The notes under the pieces are model-generated. The model did no database searches and was not told the DNA's origin. It was given only the letters and a program-made list of their open reading frames with translations. From Echinicola vietnamensis DSM 17526 (GTDB lineage Bacteria; Bacteroidota; Bacteroidia; Cytophagales; Cyclobacteriaceae): a stretch of DNA of 64,000 bases. The translations under genes were made by a program, and so were the position numbers. Where the stretch lies: NCBI RefSeq assembly GCF_000325705.1, contig NC_019904.1, positions 1,496,001 through 1,560,000 of the forward strand, in the 5' to 3' direction. Below are positions 28,763-37,312 of this stretch, one piece after another (positions within the stretch are counted from its first letter, which is position 1; each line of letters begins with the position of its first letter).

Positions 28763-30388
28763 ATGACCATGAAATTGATCCCCAAGGAAACTGCTTTTTT
28801 GTTATTGCTGACCATGCTGTTGGTAGCTTGTTCAGAAGAGAAGATAAAAGCATCACATGACTATTTCCCGTTGGATAGCCTGATGACCAAAGACCAAGTG
28901 GGGGCATCCAACTTACCCGAGGAAATTGCGCCGGTAAAGGCTCCATTTGCCATGCCGGAGTTTAAAAAGCCCGTTTTCCCAGATTTAACGATCAATATTC
29001 GGGAGAAAGGCGCCAAAGAAGGAGAATTGGCCACCCGGGTTATCCAGGAGGCCATCGATGAGGCCAGTGCACAAGGCGGAGGCAAGGTGGTGGTGCCTGC
29101 CGGAAAGTGGAAGACCGGCCGGATCAGCCTGAAAAGCAATGTTAATTTCCATTTGGAAGAAGGTGCCGAGCTGTACTTTAGTGGTCAGCTGGAGGATTTC
29201 AGGCCAGCGGTCTTTACCCGACATGAAGGGGTAGAGGTCATGTCCCTTGGTGCCTGTATTTATGCATATCAGCAAGAGAATATCGCCATTACCGGAAAAG
29301 GCACCTTGTACGGGCCAGAGGAAGGCCCCGTCAAGGAACAGATGATGACAGAGGATGTTACAGAGAAATTTGTGCCCATCGAGAAGCCCGTGGCAGAGCG
29401 TGTTTATGAAGGCTATGATGGAGCATCCATTTTCCTGCCCATGTTCATTTCTCCGACAGACTGCAAGGATGTTTATATCGAAGGCGTGACGTTGGAGCGC
29501 ACGGCATTTTGGAATATCGTCCCGGTATATTGTGATGGAGTGATCATCCGTGGAGTGACGGTCAATTCAGTGGGGATTCCCCGAGGGGACGGCATTGACA
29601 TCGAGTCATCCAGGAATGTCTTGATTGAGTATTCTACGCTGAACAATGGCGATGATTGCTTCACCATGAAAGCCGGCCGCGGTAAGGACGGGATCCGTGT
29701 CAACAAACCGACCGAGAATGTGGTGGTCCGATACTGTTTAGCAAAAGAAGGACACGGCGGCATTACGATAGGCAGTGAGACGGCCGGAAAAATCAATAAC
29801 CTCTATATCCACGACTGTGTCTTTGACAATACAGGTGTGGGCATACGCTTCAAGACCCGCCGGCCCAGGGGCGGTGGAGGCCAAAACCTATACTATGAAA
29901 GGCTCAGGATGAATCTTCGTCAGACGGCATTCCGCTGGGACATGTTAGGGCAGGAGCTGTATGTGGGGGACTTGGCCAAGCGGAAGCCTCCTAGAGCGGT
30001 GAATGACCTTACCCCTAAATTTAAGGACATTACCATTAAGGACATTTTAGTAGAAACCGCAAGTACCTTTGTCAATATCAACGGCATCCCTGAGTCACCA
30101 CTCGAAAACCTGCACATGGAGAATGTAGTGGTCAAAGACAGCAGGCGGTTTTTTAACGCTGATGATGCCAAAAACCTTACCTTTAAGCATGTGGAGGTGA
30201 CCAGTCAGGACTCTCTGATGAAATTTTTGGATACCAGGGGTGTGTTGTTTGAGGATGTTGTTTTCCACGTACCTGGCGGAGAGATTGTCACCCAAATAAA
30301 AGGAGACTTGACCGACAGCATCAAGTTTGTGGATACCCAGCCGGAAAAACCGGCAGCATGGGAAAAACCCGTTTACGTAAACAAGTAA
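28763..30388 (+). CDS. Glycoside hydrolase family 28 (polygalacturonase-like) lipoprotein
   Basis: A 541-aa pectin-degrading enzyme that hydrolyses galacturonan. A lipobox (LLVAC, Cys about 23) suggests outer-membrane or periplasmic attachment. The parallel beta-helix carries GH28 catalytic features: RGDGIDIES, NGDDCFTMKAGRG (two catalytic Asp), GHGGITIGSET (His) and GIRFKTRRPRGGG (Arg/Lys substrate binding). PL10 follows 5 bp later, so they form an operon and work on the same substrate. It begins the pectin locus (28.7-41.5 kb). Exo or endo action is not clear. Confidence 0.9.
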   Translation: MTMKLIPKETAFLLLLTMLLVACSEEKIKASHDYFPLDSLMTKDQVGASNLPEEIAPVKAPFAMPEFKKPVFPDLTINIREKGAKEGELATRVIQEAIDEASAQGGGKVVVPAGKWKTGRISLKSNVNFHLEEGAELYFSGQLEDFRPAVFTRHEGVEVMSLGACIYAYQQENIAITGKGTLYGPEEGPVKEQMMTEDVTEKFVPIEKPVAERVYEGYDGASIFLPMFISPTDCKDVYIEGVTLERTAFWNIVPVYCDGVIIRGVTVNSVGIPRGDGIDIESSRNVLIEYSTLNNGDDCFTMKAGRGKDGIRVNKPTENVVVRYCLAKEGHGGITIGSETAGKINNLYIHDCVFDNTGVGIRFKTRRPRGGGGQNLYYERLRMNLRQTAFRWDMLGQELYVGDLAKRKPPRAVNDLTPKFKDITIKDILVETASTFVNINGIPESPLENLHMENVVVKDSRRFFNADDAKNLTFKHVEVTSQDSLMKFLDTRGVLFEDVVFHVPGGEIVTQIKGDLTDSIKFVDTQPEKPAAWEKPVYVNK

Positions 30389-30393
30389 AAGAT

Positions 30394-31473
30394 ATGTTCA
30401 GGTATTTGTATCTCGCTTTAGCGTTGACATGGAGTGCCAGCACCATGGCCCAAACGCAGGATGAGGAGCACTTGTCTTGGCGGGCCGCCCAGCGTCAGGA
30501 TCAGGAATGGTTTGACAGTAAAGAAGCCCAGCGGATTGCGGATAATGTATTGCTTTACCAACATGAAAATGGAGGTTGGTACAAGAATATCGACATGGCC
30601 TCGAAGCTCAGCAAGGATGAGAAAGAAAAGCTGCTCGAGGAAAAAAATAAAGATTTAGGCACTACCATTGATAATGGGGCGACCATCTCCCAACTGGAAT
30701 ATTTGGCAAAGGTGTACGCCGCCACACAAGAAGAAAGGTATAAAATCGCTTTTCTAAGCGGTATCGATTACCTCCTTGAGGCCCAATATGAAAACGGGGG
30801 CTGGCCACAGTATTACCCTGTTCGAAAAGGGTATTACCAGCACATTACCTATAACGACAATGCCATGATCGGAGTGATGCGCTTGCTCCGGAAGGTAGCT
30901 GAAGGGGAAATGCCTTACGACTTTGTGGGTACCAAAAGGAAGAAAGCCGCAAAGGTTGCTTTGGATAAAGGTCTTGAAGTCATTTTGGCCACTCAGGTAA
31001 AGATCAATGGCCAGCTTACGATCTGGTGCGCCCAGCATGATGAGGTCAGCCTGGCTCCTGCTAAGGCCCGGGCTTATGAGCTGCCCTCTCTCAGTGGATC
31101 GGAGAGTGTCAATATCGTCCGTTACCTGATGCATTTGCCGGATCCAACCCCTGAAGTGGTCACCGCTGTCGAAAGCGCCATAGCGTGGTTTGAAAATCAT
31201 AAAATCAAGGATAAAGCTGTCCAAAGGATCAAGGATCCAAGCTTAGCAAAGGGCTATGACCTTGTGGTGGTGGACCAGCCGGGGGCGTCGCCGCTTTGGG
31301 CACGTTTTTATGATCTGGATACCCAGCAGCCGTTCTATGTCGGTCGGGATGGTATCAAGCGGACACAGCTTAAGGATATCGAATATGAACGACGTGTCGG
31401 GTACAGCTATTTGGGCAATTATGCCGAAGGCTTACTTGAAAAGGAGTACCCTCGGTGGAAGCAGGGGCTATAA
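30394..31473 (+). CDS. Pectate lyase, polysaccharide lyase family 10
   Basis: A 359-aa exported lyase that cleaves polygalacturonate by beta-elimination. The signal peptide is residues 1-20 (ending STMAQT). The (alpha/alpha)3 fold is marked by ENGGWYKNIDMA, DNGATISQLEYLA, ENGGWPQYYPVRKGYYQHITYNDNAM and the PLWARFYDLDTQQPFYVGRDG block with the catalytic Arg. The frame is open from 30358 inside the GH28 gene, but ATG 30394, 5 bp after the GH28 stop, starts the signal peptide. It is the second gene of the GH28-PL10 operon. Confidence 0.9.
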   Translation: MFRYLYLALALTWSASTMAQTQDEEHLSWRAAQRQDQEWFDSKEAQRIADNVLLYQHENGGWYKNIDMASKLSKDEKEKLLEEKNKDLGTTIDNGATISQLEYLAKVYAATQEERYKIAFLSGIDYLLEAQYENGGWPQYYPVRKGYYQHITYNDNAMIGVMRLLRKVAEGEMPYDFVGTKRKKAAKVALDKGLEVILATQVKINGQLTIWCAQHDEVSLAPAKARAYELPSLSGSESVNIVRYLMHLPDPTPEVVTAVESAIAWFENHKIKDKAVQRIKDPSLAKGYDLVVVDQPGASPLWARFYDLDTQQPFYVGRDGIKRTQLKDIEYERRVGYSYLGNYAEGLLEKEYPRWKQGL

Positions 31474-31589
31474 GTCCCCGCTACTATTAGTAGGCTTTTC
31501 TAAAGTTGACGCCTTGGCGATTCCGATGCCTTAAGGGCACACATGTTGATCCCTCCCCTTGGCGCGTGATGGCGTATTTTGGATTTAGG

Positions 31590-31630
31590 AGACCGCCCCA
31601 GCTCCGGTAGCTGTGGGCTTGATTTTTTGC
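31590..31630 (+). terminator. Probable terminator after PL10
   Basis: GCCCCAGCT-CCGGT-AGCTGTGGGC stem (one bulge), then TTGATTTTTTG. It lies 120 bp after the PL10 stop, so it may end the GH28-PL10 transcript. Confidence 0.55.
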
Positions 31631-31734
31631 TCAAAAAACCATTTAATTTTATGATTTCTGGAAAAAATTGGATTTAAGCGGATGCATCCTTATGGCAGCA
31701 GGTAAGTACAGGGAGGTTTTTTATCGAGGGGAAA

Positions 31735-31742
31735 TAACTTTG
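31735..31742 (+). promoter_or_regulatory. -7 element before the ECF sigma gene
   Basis: TAACTTTG matches TAnnTTTG; a T-rich stretch lies about 13-19 bp upstream. The start codon is 92 bp downstream. Confidence 0.45.
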
Positions 31743-31834
31743 TATAAGCTACAAAAACCCAATGAACTGTAGTTCTTTCAATGATGATTAGTCTTGCGGC
31801 TTGATCTGAAGTGTAGGATGGGTCAGAAGAGACC

Positions 31835-32431
31835 ATGCTGAATCAAAACCCAGAAGCAATGAATTATGAAGGACTAAACGATACGCAATTATGGAAGCTG
31901 ATTTCGGCGGATGACAGGAAGGCTTTTGGCTATTCGTTTACCCTGTATTCCAAAGATTTGTTTCGGTACGGGCAGAAGTTTACCGGTGCCCGCCAAGTAG
32001 TGGAGGACAGCATCCAAGATGTGTTTTTGGACCTTTGGCATAAGCGTAAGACGACGAATATAGAACAGTCCATAAAGTTTTACCTGTTTACGGCTTTCAG
32101 GAGGGAAATCATCCGGAAGCTTTCGAAGCTGCGTCAGCAGGAGCCCATGGATTATTTTGCCCCTGAGCAGCTGCTTGAGGCTTCCCATATGGAAGGGATT
32201 ATCCTACAACAAGGAAAAAATGAATCCAATCAACAACTATACAAGGCCATCAGGAATTTGTCCGAGCGGCAGCGGGAAGCGGTGTACCTTCGTTTCTTTG
32301 CCAATCTAAATTATAAGGAAATTTCCGGAATGATGGGGATAAGCGTTGAAGCACTGTACAACCTGATTTTCAAATCCATCAAAATACTTAAAGAATCCCT
32401 AAGAGAAAGTGTGCAATACCAAACAAAATAG
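31835..32431 (+). CDS. ECF sigma factor of the pectin locus
   Basis: A 198-aa sigma factor of the Bacteroidetes-expanded ECF type. Region 2 reads ARQVVEDSIQDVFLDLWHKR, then YLFTAFRREIIRK. Region 4 reads LSERQREAVYLRFFANLNYKEISGMMGIS. FecR follows 153 bp downstream, then SusC with an STN domain. This is a standard trans-envelope relay: ligand at SusC, then FecR, then release of sigma, then transcription of the locus. An alternative in-frame ATG exists at 31859. Confidence 0.9.
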   Translation: MLNQNPEAMNYEGLNDTQLWKLISADDRKAFGYSFTLYSKDLFRYGQKFTGARQVVEDSIQDVFLDLWHKRKTTNIEQSIKFYLFTAFRREIIRKLSKLRQQEPMDYFAPEQLLEASHMEGIILQQGKNESNQQLYKAIRNLSERQREAVYLRFFANLNYKEISGMMGISVEALYNLIFKSIKILKESLRESVQYQTK

Positions 32432-32584
32432 CTTGTTATTTTTTGATTTTAAAGGCTATTGCATTGCATAATTATTAACATAAAGTCGAAAGTTTTGTGT
32501 TTAGTGTAAAAATCAAACTTTTGTCTGTTGTTGGTGATGAGATTTTGATGAAACGATCCCCTTATCATTAAAAGGCAAAAGATT

Positions 32585-33655
32585 TTGGACAAGTCATTTC
32601 GACATATAGCAGATTTCCTAGAAGATGATTCCTTTCGGACTTGGGTGCTCGGCAAAGGGAACATGAGAAGCTTGTACTGGGAAAATTGGCTCAATGCCCA
32701 CCCTGGCCAAGCGGATCTTTTGTATCAGGCCAAGGAAATCCTACTGGCTTTGGAAAAGGAAAATGAGGAAGAAGAGAAGTGGCAAGAGGCTGACCAGATC
32801 AGGCTCCTGAACAATCTTTATGCTTCCATTGATAAGGCGGAAAGTAAGCCCTTGAAAGGCAAAGTCAGGGAGCATTACGCCGTCAGGGGCTCCCAGTTTA
32901 CGTGGTTGAAGGTATCGGTAATCCTTTTGGTGATGGTGGTCAGTGCCGTTTTGCTCAACGAGTTGGCCGTGACACAGCAGGATGGTGAGACAGGTCAAGA
33001 GGAAGTATCTTGGGTTGTGCGAACAGCCGCTGCGGGGGAGAAGAAAAAGGTGATCCTGCCCGATGGAAGCAAGGTGATCCTGAATGCAGCAAGTGAACTC
33101 CGGTATCGAGCTGATTTTGGCACCACGCACCGGGATCTAAGCCTTTCGGGTGAATCCTATTTTGAGGTAGAAAAGGACACGTTATTGCCGTTTAGGGTGT
33201 ACAGCGGCGCGCTGGTGACCGAGGCCTTGGGGACGGCATTTAATATTTCTGCATTTGAAGGAGAAGCAGCGAAGGTAAAACTGGTAGAGGGAAAAGTAAA
33301 GGTGGAGCTGACGCCAAAGGACGACACAGAAGCGGACAGGATTTACTTGGATCCAGGCGAGCAGGCAGTAGCCACTTCCGAGGCCTTCGCCAAGGGGAAG
33401 TTTGATCCAAAGACCGCGCTGCTCTGGACAGCGGGAACATTGTATTTTGACGACCAGCCACTGACCAAGGTCATAAAAGCCCTGGAAAGGTGGTACGGTG
33501 TAACGATAAAGACGGAAGGGCAAAAGCCTTCAGCACAACGGGTCTCGGGGGAATTTCACCGGGATAATCTGGAAAATGTACTTCAGAGCATTTCTTATTC
33601 GTTTGATTTTGATTTTAACATTGATCACAAAGAAGTAACCATTCAATTTAAATAG
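32585..33655 (+). CDS. FecR-family anti-sigma factor
   Basis: A 356-aa membrane sensor. A cytoplasmic sigma-binding N-terminal part (1-100) is followed by a single membrane helix (WLKVSVILLVMVVSAVLL, about 108-126). The periplasmic FecR domain (about 145-245) has KKVILPDGSKVILNAASELRY, LSLSGESYFEV and the C-terminal TAGTLYFDDQPLTKVIKALERWYGV block (DUF4974-like). The start is TTG at 32585 since no nearby ATG fits. It senses the SusC STN domain and controls the ECF factor just upstream. Confidence 0.9.
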   Translation: MDKSFRHIADFLEDDSFRTWVLGKGNMRSLYWENWLNAHPGQADLLYQAKEILLALEKENEEEEKWQEADQIRLLNNLYASIDKAESKPLKGKVREHYAVRGSQFTWLKVSVILLVMVVSAVLLNELAVTQQDGETGQEEVSWVVRTAAAGEKKKVILPDGSKVILNAASELRYRADFGTTHRDLSLSGESYFEVEKDTLLPFRVYSGALVTEALGTAFNISAFEGEAAKVKLVEGKVKVELTPKDDTEADRIYLDPGEQAVATSEAFAKGKFDPKTALLWTAGTLYFDDQPLTKVIKALERWYGVTIKTEGQKPSAQRVSGEFHRDNLENVLQSISYSFDFDFNIDHKEVTIQFK

Positions 33656-33766
33656 CATTAGTCAGTATGATAACATAACCCGAAACAACAATTATTCCCA
33701 ATGAAAAGCTGAAGGTTGGGGTGTCACAAGCCCGATTTACAGCATTAACAATTAACCTAAATACCA

Positions 33767-36700
33767 ATGATTATGAAGAAAAAGTTATACAGCCTTTACA
33801 GCCTGGGCAGGTTTTGCCTGGTAGGGTTGGTATTACAGGTGTTCTTGATCAGCACCTTGCATGCGGAGGGGTATGCAAACCAAGACCCAAAAGACCTAAA
33901 CGAAATAATGGTGAGCCTGGAAGCAAACAATGCCTCCATGGAGGATGTGCTGGCCACGCTCAAATCAAAAACGGATTTTTCGTTTGTTTATAACAAAGGA
34001 ATGGTCAGTAAGCTGGAGCCGGTGAATATGCACGTGACCAATGAAAGCTTGGAGCAGGTGCTTTTACAGTTGGCTACTTCCCATAAGCTTTCCTTTCAGC
34101 AAGTAAATGACCGCATCAGTGTAAAAGCTGCTGAAACTCCTGCAGCGGAAGTCACCCGTGCGGCAGCAAGAGTGACCATCACCGGTACTGTGACCGACGA
34201 AGAAGGTGGTTCCCTTCCTGGAGCGACCGTTTCGGTAGTAGGAACTTCTAGAGGAACGGTAACGGATGCGGACGGTAAGTATTCGATAGATGTAGATGAA
34301 GGCGAAACACTGCAGTTTAGCTTTATAGGTTTTGAAAAGCAGCAGGTAGTTGTAGGTAAGCAATCGGTAATAAACATCACCTTGGAACTAGATGACAATT
34401 CATTAGAGGAAGTAGTAGTGACAGGTTATGGAGAGGTGAAAAAAGAACATCTTACTGGTGCAGTAGAGACGATCGATCCAGAGGAGTTCCAAGATCTACC
34501 TACAGGCAACTTAAGTGCTGCTCTTGCAGGCAGGGTATTAGGTGTAGGAGTAAGTGGAGGAAATACCCGTCCTGGTACTGCCGCTTCGCTGACCATTCGA
34601 AATCCTCAGTCTTTTTCAAAAGATGGGGGAAATAACTCTCCCTTGTACGTAATTGATGGGGTGATTCAGATTGCTGCTGATGGTAGTAATGACAATGTTA
34701 GATTTAACAATTTGGATCCGGCTGAGATTGAAAGTATCTCCTTCCTGAAAGATGCTTCAGCAGCCATTTATGGCTCTAGGGGTGCTAATGGTGCGGTGAT
34801 CGTCACTACCAAGAGAGGCCGAGATGGCAAGCCAAGATTTAGCTATAGTGGCTCCTATGGGGTAAACGATGAAGCTTATCGGACTAAGATGCTTAGTGCG
34901 TATGATTTTGGGATGTATTATAACATCATGAATGGCCCTAATGGATCAGGGGAATATGCTGATAGTGAACCAGAAAATTACGTCTTTTCACAGGATGAAA
35001 TAGATCATTTTAGAACAATTAATTACGATTGGTTGGAGCAAGCATGGTCTCCCGCTTCTAATATGAGGCATAATCTTAATGTAAGTGGAGGGACAGACAA
35101 GGCGAATTATTTTGCAAGTGCCTCCTATTTTACCCAAGATGGAAATTTAAGCACATTGGATTATGATCGATGGAATTTTCGGGCTGGAGCAGATATTGAA
35201 GTTGCTGATGGGTTGAAAGCTGGTTTACAGGTTGCTGGATATTATTCAGATAAAACTAAGACGTTCAATAAGATAGGTGGTGAAAATGATGAAAATGATT
35301 ATAAAAATCTTTTGTTGACGCCACGCTATATCCCACCGTATGTCAATGGTTTCCCAGTGGACTTACCTGATGGTGGAACTGGAGATTATCATTTTTTCGA
35401 AATTCAGGAGTTGGATAACCTGGCTACTGATACTGATATGAACATGAGTGTAAACTTATTTGCTGAGTATGAGATGCCGTTCTTGGAAGGCCTTAAGGCT
35501 AGGATCTCATACGGCAGGAATATGGGGAGTAGTAGAGGGACTCAAGTAGGAACTCGCTACAGGTTGTATCAGTTTGAAGGCTTAGGAGAGTATGGTCATA
35601 TCTATGATGGAGCAGAAGTTTCTGGAAGTAGGGAATATAAAAACGGAGACCGTCTCTATTATTCAAATGATAACTTTATTTCTACCCAAACCAATTTCAC
35701 GGTTAATTACGCTAATGATTTTGGTCAACATTCTGTTAGTGCGTTGTTCAGTATAGAACGTGCTGAGGCAGAGAATTCCAATGAGTGGGTAAGAAAAGAA
35801 GAACCTGCCAGCTTTACCAATGGGCAGTTTAGTTCAGCATTTGGTGAAATCGATGGTTGGACCAGAGGATCTGAATCAGGATCTCTAGGCTATATTGGCC
35901 GGGTAAATTACAGTTTTGCCAATAAATATTTGGCAGAGTTCTTATTCCGATCAGATGCATCCACCAAATTTGCACCGGAAAACTATTGGGGTAAATTTTA
36001 TTCATTGTCAGCAGGTTGGATTATTTCCAATGAGGACTTTTTTACCGCTTCGTGGATAGATTTCTTAAAGTTTAGGTATTCTGCCGGTTTACTTGGAAAA
36101 GATGATACCAAAGCCTGGCAGTGGAGACAGCGATATACCTTCCAAAATGGTAAGGGAGCCGTGTTTGGTGGTGATAATGATGCAGGAATCGGTATGAAGA
36201 TGGAGTCTTCCCCTAACAGAGATGCTACATGGAGCGATGATTTTAAAAATAACTTTGGGATTGACGCCAGGTTCCTTAACAGCCGATTGTCCGCCACGGT
36301 AGAAGCATTTTATAACAAAGGTACCAACCTTTTGATGGAAAGGACTGGTAATGTACCAGTAACAGTCGGTGGAACAGTGGCTGCTGAAAATTTCGGTGAA
36401 ATTGATTTCTTTGGGTATGAACTATCTGTAGGATGGAATGATCAAGTGGGAGATTTCCGTTACGGGATAGACGGTCGATTCTCTTGGTATGACAATAAAG
36501 TTAAAGTCAGCAACTTTAATGAAATTGATATTTTATATCCCTGGAATGCCCAGCCTAACGCTTCTACGGATAGAGGGGTTTGGGGAATGGATTACTTGGG
36601 TATGTTTAAAAGCCAAGAGGATATAGATGCTTACGTAGAGCAATATGACATTACACAAGTATTTGGCACTGTAGTAGATGAGCTTAAACCAGGAATGCTT

Positions 36701-37282
36701 TACTATCGCGATGTAAGGGGGCAATTGCAATCAGATGGGACGTTTGCAGAACCTGATGGGATAATTGACGAAAATGACCAAGTCCAATTGGCTAAAAGGG
36801 AATCTAATCATTATGGATATGGCATGACTATCAAGTTGGGATATAAGCAGTTCAGCTTGAATGCGGTGATCGCGGGTTCATTTGGTGGATGGTCTGAGTA
36901 TGATGCAAGAAATGCGATGGAGCAAGAGATTCCAGATTCTTACGAAAGTGTTCCTGCATTTTGGGGAGATATATACGATCCCGAGTTAAACCCAACGGGG
37001 AAATTTCCCAATCCATATTGGGAAGACATAAGTCTTAACCCAAGGTCAGAGTTTTGGAGGGTTAGTGGGTTCAGGATGGCCATGCGAAATGTGGATGTAA
37101 GTTATAGGCTTCCAAAGCACGTGGCCGATAAGCTTAAGATCAGTAGCGCGAGGATATATTTCAATATACTGAACCCCGTTAATTTTTATAACCCATTCAG
37201 TTATAAAAGCTCTGTCGGAGGGTCATGGGATAATTATCCAGTCTTAAGAACCTACTCTTTGGGCTTAAATCTTTCCCTTTAA
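33767..37282 (+). CDS. SusC/RagA-family TonB-dependent receptor with STN domain
   Basis: A 1171-aa outer-membrane transporter for glycan fragments. After a signal peptide (about 1-33) come an STN signalling domain (about 45-120), a carboxypeptidase-D regulatory domain (about 136-208) and a TonB box region EEVVVTGYGEVKKEHLTGAV. A plug with SFLKDASAAIYGSRGANGAVIVTTKRG and a 22-strand barrel follow. The STN domain couples to FecR. It is paired with SusD 30 bp downstream. Base composition drops from about 50% GC in the first 600 bp to about 40% in the plug and barrel (visual estimate). Confidence 0.93.
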   Translation: MIMKKKLYSLYSLGRFCLVGLVLQVFLISTLHAEGYANQDPKDLNEIMVSLEANNASMEDVLATLKSKTDFSFVYNKGMVSKLEPVNMHVTNESLEQVLLQLATSHKLSFQQVNDRISVKAAETPAAEVTRAAARVTITGTVTDEEGGSLPGATVSVVGTSRGTVTDADGKYSIDVDEGETLQFSFIGFEKQQVVVGKQSVINITLELDDNSLEEVVVTGYGEVKKEHLTGAVETIDPEEFQDLPTGNLSAALAGRVLGVGVSGGNTRPGTAASLTIRNPQSFSKDGGNNSPLYVIDGVIQIAADGSNDNVRFNNLDPAEIESISFLKDASAAIYGSRGANGAVIVTTKRGRDGKPRFSYSGSYGVNDEAYRTKMLSAYDFGMYYNIMNGPNGSGEYADSEPENYVFSQDEIDHFRTINYDWLEQAWSPASNMRHNLNVSGGTDKANYFASASYFTQDGNLSTLDYDRWNFRAGADIEVADGLKAGLQVAGYYSDKTKTFNKIGGENDENDYKNLLLTPRYIPPYVNGFPVDLPDGGTGDYHFFEIQELDNLATDTDMNMSVNLFAEYEMPFLEGLKARISYGRNMGSSRGTQVGTRYRLYQFEGLGEYGHIYDGAEVSGSREYKNGDRLYYSNDNFISTQTNFTVNYANDFGQHSVSALFSIERAEAENSNEWVRKEEPASFTNGQFSSAFGEIDGWTRGSESGSLGYIGRVNYSFANKYLAEFLFRSDASTKFAPENYWGKFYSLSAGWIISNEDFFTASWIDFLKFRYSAGLLGKDDTKAWQWRQRYTFQNGKGAVFGGDNDAGIGMKMESSPNRDATWSDDFKNNFGIDARFLNSRLSATVEAFYNKGTNLLMERTGNVPVTVGGTVAAENFGEIDFFGYELSVGWNDQVGDFRYGIDGRFSWYDNKVKVSNFNEIDILYPWNAQPNASTDRGVWGMDYLGMFKSQEDIDAYVEQYDITQVFGTVVDELKPGMLYYRDVRGQLQSDGTFAEPDGIIDENDQVQLAKRESNHYGYGMTIKLGYKQFSLNAVIAGSFGGWSEYDARNAMEQEIPDSYESVPAFWGDIYDPELNPTGKFPNPYWEDISLNPRSEFWRVSGFRMAMRNVDVSYRLPKHVADKLKISSARIYFNILNPVNFYNPFSYKSSVGGSWDNYPVLRTYSLGLNLSL

Positions 37283-37312
37283 TTTTATTAACAACCCAAA
37301 ATTTTAAGAGCA

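Larger units (their letters stand above)
31474..31834. other. Intergenic region before the ECF sigma gene
   Basis: Holds a probable terminator hairpin (31590-31630) and a candidate promoter (31735-31742). No gene is seen. Confidence 0.5.
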